Under the pieces are notes generated by a model that ran no database searches, was not told the origin of the DNA, and saw nothing but the letters and a program-made list of their open reading frames with translations. The position numbers and the translations under genes were made by a program. DNA of 52,853 bases. It comes from Deltaproteobacteria bacterium. GTDB lineage: Bacteria > Desulfobacterota > Syntrophia > Syntrophales > UBA2210. This document shows positions 26,176 through 36,185 of this stretch, one piece after another; the stretch's first letter is position 1, and each line of letters opens with the position of its first letter. The stretch lies in assembly GCA_016933215.1 (NCBI GenBank), contig JAFGBH010000008.1, positions 1 through 52,853 of the forward strand, read 5' to 3'.

Positions 26176-29100
26176 TTGACAGAAATAGAGCTCCGCCATA
26201 AAAAAATCCGCTCCTCTCTAAAGGACTGTATGAGGGCCGACAGATTCGCCCTTACCGGAAACCTCAATTCCATAGAACAGCTGATCAAAAAGGGGGGCCA
26301 GGAAGAAGCCCTCCTGAAGAGGCTCCGTAATCTCGAACGAAGAGTGACTCGCTCGAAAGAGACAAAAAAAGAACGCCGGGCCAATCTCCCGAAGATTACC
26401 TATCCCGACAACCTCCCGATTGTCTCACGGAAAGAGGAAATTATTGATGCCATACGACACAACCCCGTCGTCGTCATCACCGGTGAGACGGGTTCGGGAA
26501 AGACGACCCAGATACCCAAGATGTGTATCGAGGCCGGCCGAGGAATAGATGGAGCCATCGGGTGTACACAGCCGAGAAGGATAGCAGCTGTCACGGTATC
26601 AAGAAGAATTGCCTCCGAGCTGAATGAACCCCCGGGAAAATCGGTGGGATACAAAATCCGTTTCGAGGAAGAAGGGGGCGGGAAAAACTATATCAAATTC
26701 ATGACGGACGGCATCCTCCTCATGGAGACTCAGGGAGACAGATACCTCAATGGATACGATACGATCATTGTCGACGAGGCACACGAGAGAAGCATAAATA
26801 TCGATTTTATTCTGGGGATACTGAAGAACCTCCTGAAGAAGAGGAGCGATCTCAGGATTATCATCACATCGGCCACCATAGATCCTGAAAAATTTTCAAG
26901 GGCCTTTGACAACGCACCCATTATCGAGGTCTCGGGGCACATGTATCCCGTGGAGATTACCTATCGCCCTCTTGATCCGGAGCTGGAGGAACGAGGAGAA
27001 AATACCTATGTTGACGGTGCAGTCTCAGCCGTGGCTGATATCAAACGTAAATCGGAAAAGGGGGATATTCTCGTTTTCATGCCCACCGAGAGGGACATCA
27101 GAGAGACCTGCGATCAAATATCGGCAAAAAAATATATGAATACCTCTGTGCTTCCCCTCTTCGCGCGTCTGTCTTCAAAAGAGCAGCAGCGCGTCTTCCT
27201 CCCCTCGAAGGGGCAGAAGATCATCGTGGCCACCAACGTGGCCGAGACATCGATTACGATACCCGGCATACGATACGTCATAGATACCGGCCTCGCCCGC
27301 ATCTCCGAATACAATCCCTCAACACGTACGAAGAGACTTCCCATCAAGGGAATATCGAAAAGCAGTGCCCTCCAGAGGAAAGGGAGGTGTGGACGGGTCG
27401 AAAACGGGATCTGTATCCGGCTCTATACGGAAGAAAAATACGAAAGCCGATCCCTTTTTACTGAGCCCGAGATACTGCGTTCAAATCTTGCTGAGATTAT
27501 ACTCAGAATGATCGATCTGAAGATTGGTGACATCTCCACCTTCCCCTTTCTGGATCCGCCGACCCCCAAGAGCATAAAGGACGGGTACAACGTCCTGACA
27601 GAACTGGGAGCAATTGCAAGAGAAAAGGGCACAATTTTCCTCACCGAGAGGGGAAAAAAGATGGCCCGAATGCCCGCAGATCCAAGAATCTCAAGGATGA
27701 TACTCGAAGCTGAAAAGGAGGATTGCGTCGATGAGGTCCTTATCATCGCTTCAGCCCTCTCCATTCAGGACCCGAGAGAGAGGCCCCTCGAGGCCGAGAA
27801 GGAGGCGGACGAGACTCACAAGCCATTTATCGATCCCTCATCCGATTTTATGACGCTCCTCACTATCTGGAACAAATATCACGACTCATGGAAGGCCCTG
27901 AAAACCCAGAACAGGATGAGAAAGTTCTGCAAGGCCCACTTCCTCTCATACAGGAGGATGAGTGAATGGATGGATATCCATGACCAGATCGCAACGATAT
28001 TGAAGGAGATGGGAATCGGCAAGAAGAAATGTGCCAGGAAACTCGAGGGCGAAGCCCTCTATGCGGGAATACACCGGTCAATCCTGAGCGGCTATCTTTC
28101 CAATATCGCCGTGAAAAAGGAGAAAAATCTCTATCAATCGACAAAAGGAAAGGAGGTAATGATATTTCCCGGTTCCGGAATTTTCAATGGCGGATCTGAC
28201 TGGATCGTATCTGCCGAGGTGGTTGAAACGTCGAGGATTTTTGCACGTACGGCAGCGAACATACAAGTAAACTGGCTTGAAGAAGTTGGGAAAGATCTCT
28301 GCCGCTTCTCATACTCAAACCCCCACTGGGAGAAAAGCAGGGAGGAGGTCGTGGCAGTGGAGCAGATTACCCTCTTCGGTCTGGTCATCGTCACGGATAG
28401 ACCTCGATCCTTCGGCCCCGTAAATCCGGAAGAGGCCTCACAAATATTCATACGAAAAGCGCTTGTGTCGGGAGATATCAAGAAACCTCCCCCCTTTCTC
28501 ATCCACAACCTGGAACTCATAGAAACCCTTCAGGGCATGGAGGACAAGCTCAGAAAGAGAAATATCCTCGCCGGTGAGGATGAGATGGCGGAGTTTTACG
28601 AAAAACGCCTTGGAACTGTCTACGACATGAAAATGCTCGAGGGCATAATCGACGACAAGGGAAGCGATGAATTTCTCAGGATGAAGGAGGTTGATATCGT
28701 ACAACACTATCCCGAGGATGAGCTTTCCCTCTATCCCGACGAAATCGCAGTAGGTGATACGAAACTCGATCTCTGCTACCGTTTCGATCCGGGGAGACCG
28801 GATGATGGCGTGACTGTCAGGGTACCCGCCCCACTGGCACCAACGGCACCCCTTGAAAAGGCTGACTGGAAGATACCGGGCCTTTTCAGGGAAAAGATCA
28901 CCGCCCTTATCAAGGGACTCCCCAAGGAGTATCGGAAAAAGCTCGTTCCCATACCGCGAACCGTGGAAATTATTCTAAGCGATATGGAAGAGGAGAACCA
29001 ACCACTTCTCGTTGCAATGGCTAAGTTCGTTTATAAGCGGTTTGGCGTCGAAATACCGGCCAGGGAGTGGCCTGTTGATGCCCTCCCCGACTATCTTAAA

Positions 29101-30114
29101 ACACGCTTTTCCATCATCGATGAAAAGGGAAAAGAAGTAAACTCGGGAAGAGACATCAACCTACTGAGGGGGAAGGCGGCCAGCAGCAAAAAAACACCCG
29201 CCTTTAAAAAGGCTCAGTCCACCTGGGAAAAAAGGGGACACACGACCTGGGATTTCGGAGATATACCCGAGAGCATTACCATACGAGAAAAAAACGGCAT
29301 TGAGAGTCATGCCTATCCGGCTCTGGAGGCAGGAGAGGAATGCGTTAATCTACGGCTCTTCCAATACCGGGAAGAGGCGGAGACATCTCACAGAGATGGG
29401 GTGAAGGCCCTGTACCGTCTTCATTTCAAAAAAGACCTGCGACTCCTCAAACGATACCTTGCGTTACCCCAAGAGGTGCGGTCATGGGCCAACTACTTCG
29501 GCGGCGCCGATTATCTCGAACAATCGGTCTTCGAAAAAACGATTCGGGACCTTTTCGAAGCCGACATAAGAAAGGAGGAAGAGTTTTTCCTCCATGCCGA
29601 ATCGGTACGGCCTCTCATTCTTTCGAAGGGTCAGGAATTTCTGAGGGAGATAGAACCGGTCCTCAAGGTCTACCATGAAACACGCTCACTCCTCCACGAT
29701 ATGGAGTTATCGAACCATTCAAACCCCACGCTGCGAGACTTTATTGCCGAGTTGAGAGGCGATCTCATGAGACTCGTACCGGAGAATTTTCCGACGATCT
29801 ATGAAAGTGAACGTATGCTTCAGATCCCCCGATACCTCAATGCCCTTGCAATCAGGGCGAAACGGGGCACCTCGCATCTCGAGAAGGACAGGGCAAAGCT
29901 GAAAAGGCTCAAACCCTTCACGGAGAGTCTCGATAATCTTTCACTGGATATTCCTCACTATTCAACGGAGGAAAGAAGAAATGCTATCAACGAATTTTTC
30001 TGGATGATAGAGGAATATAAAATATCTCTCTTTGCGCCGGAGATAAAAACGCTCTTTACCGTCTCGCCAAAAAGGCTCGACGACAAACTGAGAGAAATTG
30101 AGAGAATGATCTGA
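26176..30114 (+). CDS. hrpA: ATP-dependent RNA helicase HrpA (DEAH box)
   Basis: With a TTG start at 26176 the protein has 1312 residues, close to E. coli HrpA (1300), and its opening LTEIELRHKK lines up with the E. coli N-terminus. The frame extends to an ATG at 26062, but those 38 codons translate the dispersed repeat and are unlikely to be protein. Walker A GETGSGKTT is at about 103-111 and the DEAH box VDEAHERS at about 199-206. QRKGRCGRVENG is motif VI with Cys in place of the usual Ala (QRxGRAGR). HA2 and OB-fold regions follow, then the long HrpA-specific C-terminal half. HrpA acts on RNA and, in E. coli, helps resolve stalled ribosomes. Apparently monocistronic. Confidence 0.93.
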   Translation: MTEIELRHKKIRSSLKDCMRADRFALTGNLNSIEQLIKKGGQEEALLKRLRNLERRVTRSKETKKERRANLPKITYPDNLPIVSRKEEIIDAIRHNPVVVITGETGSGKTTQIPKMCIEAGRGIDGAIGCTQPRRIAAVTVSRRIASELNEPPGKSVGYKIRFEEEGGGKNYIKFMTDGILLMETQGDRYLNGYDTIIVDEAHERSINIDFILGILKNLLKKRSDLRIIITSATIDPEKFSRAFDNAPIIEVSGHMYPVEITYRPLDPELEERGENTYVDGAVSAVADIKRKSEKGDILVFMPTERDIRETCDQISAKKYMNTSVLPLFARLSSKEQQRVFLPSKGQKIIVATNVAETSITIPGIRYVIDTGLARISEYNPSTRTKRLPIKGISKSSALQRKGRCGRVENGICIRLYTEEKYESRSLFTEPEILRSNLAEIILRMIDLKIGDISTFPFLDPPTPKSIKDGYNVLTELGAIAREKGTIFLTERGKKMARMPADPRISRMILEAEKEDCVDEVLIIASALSIQDPRERPLEAEKEADETHKPFIDPSSDFMTLLTIWNKYHDSWKALKTQNRMRKFCKAHFLSYRRMSEWMDIHDQIATILKEMGIGKKKCARKLEGEALYAGIHRSILSGYLSNIAVKKEKNLYQSTKGKEVMIFPGSGIFNGGSDWIVSAEVVETSRIFARTAANIQVNWLEEVGKDLCRFSYSNPHWEKSREEVVAVEQITLFGLVIVTDRPRSFGPVNPEEASQIFIRKALVSGDIKKPPPFLIHNLELIETLQGMEDKLRKRNILAGEDEMAEFYEKRLGTVYDMKMLEGIIDDKGSDEFLRMKEVDIVQHYPEDELSLYPDEIAVGDTKLDLCYRFDPGRPDDGVTVRVPAPLAPTAPLEKADWKIPGLFREKITALIKGLPKEYRKKLVPIPRTVEIILSDMEEENQPLLVAMAKFVYKRFGVEIPAREWPVDALPDYLKTRFSIIDEKGKEVNSGRDINLLRGKAASSKKTPAFKKAQSTWEKRGHTTWDFGDIPESITIREKNGIESHAYPALEAGEECVNLRLFQYREEAETSHRDGVKALYRLHFKKDLRLLKRYLALPQEVRSWANYFGGADYLEQSVFEKTIRDLFEADIRKEEEFFLHAESVRPLILSKGQEFLREIEPVLKVYHETRSLLHDMELSNHSNPTLRDFIAELRGDLMRLVPENFPTIYESERMLQIPRYLNALAIRAKRGTSHLEKDRAKLKRLKPFTESLDNLSLDIPHYSTEERRNAINEFFWMIEEYKISLFAPEIKTLFTVSPKRLDDKLREIERMI

Positions 30115-30297
30115 TAATAACGGCATAAGGTGCTTTACAGGAGCACGTAAAAATTATAAAAAAGTACGGAATCGATGTTGAATTATTTTTTCAAACCTTT
30201 TATTGAGTAAAATATGATATAGGTTTCTTGAGTTACTGTCATTCTCGCCGCAAGCAGGGTTTACAGGGCGTAAATACGTCAAAAGGAGGCGACGTTC

Positions 30298-31155
30298 ATG
30301 TCTTTAGAGGAAAAAAACAAAACAAAACCGGGAAGAAGTTTTTATTATATCTGCCTTGTAAGCCTCGTCTCCCTCTGTCTCATCACTTTCGCAAGCTGCG
30401 GAGGAAAAGACCTTAAGAGGGCGAGACTCTTCACGGGTAATACCTTTACCAACAGCATAGGGATGAAATTCGTCCTTATTCCGGAAGGCTCCTTCATGAT
30501 GGGGAGCCCCGCTGATGAAGTGGGAAGAGATGGAAACGAGAACATTCATAAGGTGGAAATAGAAAAACCTTTTTATATGCAGACCCAGGAAGTGACTCAG
30601 GACCAGTGGAAAAAGTTGATGGGAGAGAATCCCACCGAATTTAAGCACAGCCCTAAGGATAGTCCCATCGATAATGTCTCCTGGAACGATGTGAAGACCT
30701 TCATTCGGAAACTCAACAGGCTGGATAAGACGAACAAATACCGTCTTCCCACGGAGGCCGAGTGGGAATACGCATGCCGGGCGGGAACCACCTCGACTTT
30801 TTACACGGGTGACTGCATCTCGACGGCTCAGGCAAATTATAACGGCAATTATCCTCTGGGAAAATGCCCCGAGGGAGAATACCGATACGCACCGTCAGTG
30901 GTGGGGAGTTTCGCCCCCAATCCCTGGGGGCTTTACGACATGCACGGAAATGTCTGGGAATGGTGCCAGGACTGGGACAAAGACTATGAAGGAGATCCTG
31001 CCGCAGGCACAACGGAATACCGTTCCCGTCGTGGAGGATCCTGGCGCGACACTGCTCAGTATGTACGATCTGCCAGCCGCCTCAGGGTTTACCCTCAATA
31101 TAGCTACAAATACAGCGGCTTTCGTATCGCCGCGGATGTAGCCTCGACAAAATAG
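30298..31155 (+). CDS. SUMF1/formylglycine-generating-enzyme-like lipoprotein
   Basis: The protein has 285 residues. An N-terminal lipoprotein signal ends in lipobox FASC (about Cys35). The FGE-sulfatase domain spans about 50-280, with GMKFVLIPEGSFMMGSP, LPTEAEWEYACRAGT, GLYDMHGNVWEWCQD and the terminal RGGSWRD ... GFRIA. Most bacterial members are not true formylglycine-generating enzymes; the exported lipid-anchored form suggests a structural or binding role. No sulfatase is nearby. AAAGGAGGCGAC gives a strong ribosome-binding site. Its stop is only 6 bp from the stop of the convergent DUF4139 gene. Confidence 0.88.
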   Translation: MSLEEKNKTKPGRSFYYICLVSLVSLCLITFASCGGKDLKRARLFTGNTFTNSIGMKFVLIPEGSFMMGSPADEVGRDGNENIHKVEIEKPFYMQTQEVTQDQWKKLMGENPTEFKHSPKDSPIDNVSWNDVKTFIRKLNRLDKTNKYRLPTEAEWEYACRAGTTSTFYTGDCISTAQANYNGNYPLGKCPEGEYRYAPSVVGSFAPNPWGLYDMHGNVWEWCQDWDKDYEGDPAAGTTEYRSRRGGSWRDTAQYVRSASRLRVYPQYSYKYSGFRIAADVASTK

Positions 31156-31161
31156 GAAGCG

Positions 31162-32583
31162 CTACAATCCAACCTGAATCCTGTAGGTAACCTTTACCTC
31201 GCCATCTCTGGGGACTTTCACGTCGAAACGGAGGGTGAAGGCATCCACTTTTCTGTATGCATGACTGCTCTTCAGGACCTTCCAGCTTCCGAAAAGCGGC
31301 TCGATAAGCCCTACCGTCACATCACTGCCCTTATGGTTTCTCAGTGTCACCTCCCATTCCGTCTCATACCGCCTGGTGCTGATCTGCCCGAAGTCCGTCT
31401 GTACCTTTTCCGCAACAAGATCAAAGGCTTCGCCTATCTTGAGTGTAACCTCTTCGTCCTTCGGTGTGTGCTCGATCCCGTCTTCGCCGACAAACTGCTG
31501 AGAGCCCTTCTCATCCATCTTATAGAGGCGCATGGTCCCCTCGGGAAGGGGCATCCCCAGATTGTTTTGTTTTGAATTCTTGAATTTTATGTAAACATCC
31601 ACCGGTTGCTTCGGATTACTCTCCCTGTATCGCCCGGTAAAATAGCTTGTGACTCCATAAAGGAGAAACTCCTTTTCGATACCCACCCCCGCCGCCTCGA
31701 AAAGGCGTATCTGTTTTGTCTGGTTATCCTTGATGGTCGTCTTTCGCGTGAGATCATAGATATGGTATTCAAAGAACTCCTTTTCTCCGAATTGCGGGGC
31801 TCCGGCCTTTGCCATTTCTTCCATTGCATACCTGACAGTTCGATCCTTCTCTTCCGCCCGATGAATTTCTCCCGCTATCAGTTTCAGCGTCGCATCCCTG
31901 TAAGTGGCGCCGCTTTTGTTATCCACCGTCACCCAGCCGGATATATCGGATGATGTGTCGTCGGCATTGAGCACCACGACATAATCCGCCTTCCAGTTTA
32001 TGTTGCCTGTCAGGTATGAAACTTCCAGATTATGCATCTCTTCGCTCTCGTTTTCGTAGAGCCAGGTGAGTGTCGGCTTCGCGATGAGGTTCTCCGGTAT
32101 TTCAGGGAGGACCTTGATTCCGGGATGACCGATATATATCTCGTTATTGATCTTGAATATCTGGTCCCTGTTATTGCTGAGGAGAACCGCTTCTACCGTC
32201 TCTGTTCGGTCCTGAAACTTATTCCAGTCTATAATCTTTATTGTTTTACCCACATATTTATCGAGGAGCTTCTTTCCGTCCATGAGATCGTATTCATAGT
32301 TCTGCTCAAGTATATGAAATTTTTCGGGGCTATCGAGCGATTTCACATGGACCGTAACGGGCATGATATGGGATGCCACGTCCATAAACCTGAGCTCTCC
32401 CACACCCGACGGAATGCGAATCGCTCTCGTATCCTTGATGAGGCCGAGATTGCTGTTGTAAACCGTTACCTCAACGCCGGCCTGGTCAAGGGTGGTGCTT
32501 CTGGAAACCACCTCCCCCGCCATAAGGGGGGAAGAATACCCACAAATGATGAGACAGAAAATACACCCTATGATTCTCTTCAT
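31162..32583 (-). CDS. DUF4139 domain exported protein
   Basis: With the ATG at 32583 (AAGGGAGTG upstream) the protein has 473 residues and begins with a clean Sec signal peptide ending PLMAGE. An in-frame ATG at 32625 would add 14 residues ahead of the signal and is rejected. The mature part carries the DUF4139 features: an opening VEVTVYNSNLGLIKDTR, a middle ISGWVTVDNKSGATY and an end WEVTLRNHKGSDVTVGLIEP. The family is widespread and beta-rich, usually predicted periplasmic, function unknown. It has no obvious partner; the convergent SUMF1-type lipoprotein shares the 3' boundary but not a promoter. Confidence 0.88.
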   Translation of the reverse strand: MKRIIGCIFCLIICGYSSPLMAGEVVSRSTTLDQAGVEVTVYNSNLGLIKDTRAIRIPSGVGELRFMDVASHIMPVTVHVKSLDSPEKFHILEQNYEYDLMDGKKLLDKYVGKTIKIIDWNKFQDRTETVEAVLLSNNRDQIFKINNEIYIGHPGIKVLPEIPENLIAKPTLTWLYENESEEMHNLEVSYLTGNINWKADYVVVLNADDTSSDISGWVTVDNKSGATYRDATLKLIAGEIHRAEEKDRTVRYAMEEMAKAGAPQFGEKEFFEYHIYDLTRKTTIKDNQTKQIRLFEAAGVGIEKEFLLYGVTSYFTGRYRESNPKQPVDVYIKFKNSKQNNLGMPLPEGTMRLYKMDEKGSQQFVGEDGIEHTPKDEEVTLKIGEAFDLVAEKVQTDFGQISTRRYETEWEVTLRNHKGSDVTVGLIEPLFGSWKVLKSSHAYRKVDAFTLRFDVKVPRDGEVKVTYRIQVGL

Positions 32584-32694
32584 GGTGTCCACTCCCTTTT
32601 TCTCGTTGATGGAAAATGATACCATAACTCATCGCATATGAATAATTTTCTTTCGAATAAGAGATTACATACTCCACGTTTTGTGCTAATGGCA

Positions 32695-32810
32695 TTGAAG
32701 CTCCCCGCAACAAGTTGCGGGGAATCTCCATTGTTAAGGAAAAAGTTTGTTTAATATTCGCTCGCTAACCCCGCCGCAAGCAGCGGGGAATGCGCTCGCT
32801 GTTCAATTCA
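32695..32810 (+). repeat. Dispersed two-hairpin repeat, full copy 4
   Basis: It starts TTGAAGCTCCCCGCAAC, with hairpin 1 CCCCGCAAC/GTTGCGGGG-type arms. Hairpin 2 is CCCCGCCGC/GCAGCGGGG between GCTCGCT boxes, and it ends GTTCAATTCA. It separates the divergent DUF4139 and EamA genes. Confidence 0.85.
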
Positions 32811-32851
32811 TCAGCGCCTGCACTGAGAAAAAGGGAAAAAGAGGAAGACCC

Positions 32852-33730
32852 ATGATCAAGACAGCGGCAGTTCTCCTTGCCGGCATACTATCAATATCCT
32901 TTGCGGCCATATTCATTCGGTTCTGCGATGATGTCCCGTCAATTATGATTGCGGCCTGGCGGCTTACGGCAGCATCGGTCATCCTTCTCGTCTTCTTCCG
33001 GCTCAGGGGCCATACCTTTAAAAAGGTGACAAGAGAGGATTTCACCCTCTCTTGTTTCGGCGGCCTTTTCCTTGCACTTCACTTTATACTCTGGATCACG
33101 TCTCTTAAATACACCTCCGTTGCAAGCAGTGTTGTCCTCGTGACGACAAACCCTATATTCGTGGGAATTTTTTCCTACCTCATCCTGAAGGAAAAGCAAC
33201 ACATCGAACTTATCATAGGGATCATCCTCTGTCTCATTGGGAGCACCCTTATCGCCGCAGGCGACAGCGGTTTCGAACAATTAGTCATTGCAAACAGACA
33301 GGCCCTTCTGGGTGATATTCTGGCCCTTGCGGGTGCAATCATGGCGAGCGGGTATCTCCTGGTGGGGAGCAGGGTGAGAGAGAGACTCGACATACTGACC
33401 TACATTACCATCGTCTATACCGTTGCTGCCTTCATCCTCATTATACTATCTCTTGTTCTCAATATTCCCTTTACCGGATATCGCCATTCTTCCTATCTCT
33501 ATATGGTGCTCCTTGCCATCTTGCCGCAGCTTATCGGTCATACGGCCTTCAACTGGGCACTTAAACATGTAAAGGCGAGCATGGTCGCCATCACAATCCT
33601 CGGGGAACCGATCGGCGCAACCATTCTTGCCTATCTCTTCTTTAACGAATCGGTAAGCAGATACCAGCTGATCGGCATCGTGGCAATATTCGCTGCCATC
33701 CTGATTTCATCAAGAAAGGCGAAAAAGTAG
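32852..33730 (+). CDS. EamA/DMT-family transporter
   Basis: The 292-residue protein has ten predicted membrane segments in two EamA repeats, the usual drug/metabolite transporter layout (for example LAGILSISFAAIFIRF at the start and LGEPIGATILAYLFF near the end). The ATG at 32852 follows AGAGGAAGACCC. An in-frame ATG at 32747 lies inside the dispersed repeat and would add 35 non-conserved residues, so it is rejected. Substrate unknown; the family includes amino-acid and metabolite exporters. It lies about 90 bp before the FadR-like regulator on the same strand. Confidence 0.9.
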   Translation: MIKTAAVLLAGILSISFAAIFIRFCDDVPSIMIAAWRLTAASVILLVFFRLRGHTFKKVTREDFTLSCFGGLFLALHFILWITSLKYTSVASSVVLVTTNPIFVGIFSYLILKEKQHIELIIGIILCLIGSTLIAAGDSGFEQLVIANRQALLGDILALAGAIMASGYLLVGSRVRERLDILTYITIVYTVAAFILIILSLVLNIPFTGYRHSSYLYMVLLAILPQLIGHTAFNWALKHVKASMVAITILGEPIGATILAYLFFNESVSRYQLIGIVAIFAAILISSRKAKK

Positions 33731-33822
33731 AAGATAATCAATTCGGTATATTGAGAATGGAACTTGACTCGATCGAAAAAAAGAGGTATGACCTCTTACC
33801 AGATTGGCATGAGGTTTTATCA

Positions 33823-34530
33823 ATGGACATTGAACTGAAACAACCACTTAGACCTGCCCTCTACGCGGAATATAAACTGGTAACGTCCATTCTGGACGGC
33901 ACCTACCCTCCGGGCTCTTCGCTCCCCAGCGAGAGGCTTCTCGCTGAGAAGTTTCATGTGACACGCCCGACACTTCGAGAAACACTGCACCGCCTTTCAA
34001 GTGAGGGATGGTTAACCATACAACACGGAAGGGCCACCACGATCAATGATTACTGGACCGAGGGGGGCCTCAGACTGCTCGGCACCCTGGCCAGGTATGG
34101 AGAGCTTCTGTCAAAAGAATTCATTTCTTGTCTTCTCGAAGTCAGGGTCGTCATGCTGCCACCCGTGGCACGATTCGCCATAATAAACGCACCCGATTTA
34201 TTTGCCGATTATCTGAGCGGGTATACCAACCTGGAAGACGATCCGGAAAAATTTGCCTCTTTCGACTGGGAATTACAGGTCCTCTATGCCAGACATTCGC
34301 GAAATCCCGTCTATCCCCTCATACTCAACGATTTCTCCTCTGTCTTCAGAATCTTGGCTCCCCACTATTTCAGCCTGAAGAAGGGGAGAAACTCCTCACG
34401 GACCTACTACCGGAAACTCCTCGCGGCAATAAAAAAAGGTGACAACGATGCGGAGGGAATAGTGAGAGAGGCTCTGCAAAAGAGCTTAACGATCTGGGGA
34501 GAGTTGGCCACAAAAAAGGAAATAACATAG
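33823..34530 (+). CDS. FadR-like GntR-family regulator
   Basis: With the ATG at 33823 (GAGG 8 nt upstream) the protein has 235 residues, close to E. coli FadR (239). The winged-helix domain reads PPGSSLPSERLLAEKFHVTRPTLRETL-like and continues with LTIQHGRATTINDYW, matching FadR's LTIQHGKPTKVNNFW. The C-terminal helical domain keeps the FadR pattern (ESGNPIYGLI-like RNPVYPLILND, then RILAPHYFS) rather than generic FCD metal-site signatures. FadR binds long-chain acyl-CoA. The gene directly precedes glpD and an FGGY kinase, so it may link acyl-CoA levels to glycerol-phosphate use. In-frame upstream starts at 33751 and 33757 exist but lack a good site. Confidence 0.82.
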   Translation: MDIELKQPLRPALYAEYKLVTSILDGTYPPGSSLPSERLLAEKFHVTRPTLRETLHRLSSEGWLTIQHGRATTINDYWTEGGLRLLGTLARYGELLSKEFISCLLEVRVVMLPPVARFAIINAPDLFADYLSGYTNLEDDPEKFASFDWELQVLYARHSRNPVYPLILNDFSSVFRILAPHYFSLKKGRNSSRTYYRKLLAAIKKGDNDAEGIVREALQKSLTIWGELATKKEIT

Positions 34531-34583
34531 AGCGGGAATGTCTATATCAGGATTTCTGATTTTATCATAGTGAGGGTGAAAAA

Positions 34584-36185
34584 ATGAATTTAAGAGATTT
34601 ACCGGAAAGCTGGGATTTAATTGTAATCGGCGGCGGCATCACCGGTGCCGGCATCTTTCGGGAAGCAGCGCGCATGGGACTCAAGACACTCCTTCTGGAG
34701 AGGAGAGACTTCTCCTGGGGAACGTCGAGCCGATCGACGAAACTTGTACACGGCGGTCTTCGCTACCTGCGAGAGGGACACATATTCGTGACAAAGGCTG
34801 CCGTTGAAGAGCGCGAACGAATGCTCAAAGAGGCTCCCGGTCTCGTGGAGCATATCGGCTTTCTGATGCCCGTATACAAAGGGTCCGGACCGGGCAAGTG
34901 GACCATCGATATCGGCCTTCTCATCTACGACCTCCTGGCGCGCCATAAACAGCATGATTTTTTTGACAGGGAAGATTTTTCCAAGATGTCCCCTCTCATC
35001 AAGACAGAAGGTCTCGCCGGCGGATTCATGTTCTATGACGCACAGGTCGATGATTCGAGGATGGTACTCAGGCTCATAAATGAGGCAATTCTTGATGGCG
35101 CTTCGGCTATCAACTACGCGGAAGTCACCGAGGTAAAAAGGGGCCGCCAGGGAGAGGTTGTTGGCGTTATTGCTCGCGATACGGAAGAGAAAGAAGAGAG
35201 AACGTTTATAAGTCGAGCCGTCATAAATGCCACGGGAACCTGGGGAGAGGAATTACACCCATCTCCAGACCCGAAACGTCACCTGCGCCCCCTGAGAGGG
35301 AGTCATCTAGTCTTTTCCTCCACATCACTCCCCCTTGATAAAGCGGTGGCCTTTATGCACCCCGATGACAACAGAGGCTTTTTCGCCATACCCTGGGAGG
35401 GTGCCGTGATAGTGGGAACCACCGATGTGGATCACAAGGAAGATCTTGCAAAAGAACCGGTAATATCGGAAGATGAAGTATCCTACATTATGAGAGGCCT
35501 TCGAGCGTACTTTCCTACCGTTGATATCGCTGCCGAAGATTGTATCTCAACTTTCGCTGGCATCAGACCGGTACTGAGCGAAGGAAAACTCTCCCCTTCC
35601 GAGGAATCCCGCGACTATGTCGTCTGGAAAAAGAAGGGACTCGTGACTGTAACGGGAGGAAAACTTACGACATTTCGTCGAATGGCCTGGGATACACTGA
35701 AGGCGGCCAAGGCATATCTGCCACCCGTGGAAGAACTTGATAAAGACGACCCAGTCTTTTCAAAGGTCCCTAAAACGCCGGACAATAATTATGGACTTCC
35801 GCCTGAGGAATGGCGCCGCCTCTACGGACGATATGGCAAGGAGGCAGATGAACTTGTCAGCTCGGCCTCGAAAGAAGACCTTACCCATGTTCCCGGAACG
35901 CATACTCTCTGGGCAGAAATTCCCTTTGTGGCAAAGAGAGAACAGGTACGGCATCTTTCAGATCTGCTTCTGAGAAGGGTACGCATCGGCATGTTGACAC
36001 CCAAAGGAGGAAGGGAACACCTGACCCGTATCAAGGATCTCTGCAAAGCCTCACTGCCCTGGAGCGAAGTGCGCTGGGAGCAGGAAATCGACATGTACAA
36101 CGGAACCTGGGAGCGTGCCTATTCGCTCCCTTCTAAAAAAGGAGAGGAAAATAATGAGCACGAAAGACCTGGTACTGGCAATTGA
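34584..36185 (+). CDS. glpD: FAD-dependent glycerol-3-phosphate dehydrogenase
   Basis: The 533-residue protein oxidises sn-glycerol 3-phosphate to dihydroxyacetone phosphate, passing electrons to quinone at the membrane. The FAD motif is [19 protein letters not shown] (about 11-29). The family signature [16 protein letters not shown] follows, then a GTTDVDH substrate region and [14 protein letters not shown]. The C-terminal helical domain is present, so length is normal. GAGGGTGAAAA precedes the ATG. Its 3' end overlaps the FGGY kinase start by 32 bp, indicating an operon. Confidence 0.95.
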   Translation: MNLRDLPESWDLIVIGGGITGAGIFREAARMGLKTLLLERRDFSWGTSSRSTKLVHGGLRYLREGHIFVTKAAVEERERMLKEAPGLVEHIGFLMPVYKGSGPGKWTIDIGLLIYDLLARHKQHDFFDREDFSKMSPLIKTEGLAGGFMFYDAQVDDSRMVLRLINEAILDGASAINYAEVTEVKRGRQGEVVGVIARDTEEKEERTFISRAVINATGTWGEELHPSPDPKRHLRPLRGSHLVFSSTSLPLDKAVAFMHPDDNRGFFAIPWEGAVIVGTTDVDHKEDLAKEPVISEDEVSYIMRGLRAYFPTVDIAAEDCISTFAGIRPVLSEGKLSPSEESRDYVVWKKKGLVTVTGGKLTTFRRMAWDTLKAAKAYLPPVEELDKDDPVFSKVPKTPDNNYGLPPEEWRRLYGRYGKEADELVSSASKEDLTHVPGTHTLWAEIPFVAKREQVRHLSDLLLRRVRIGMLTPKGGREHLTRIKDLCKASLPWSEVRWEQEIDMYNGTWERAYSLPSKKGEENNEHERPGTGN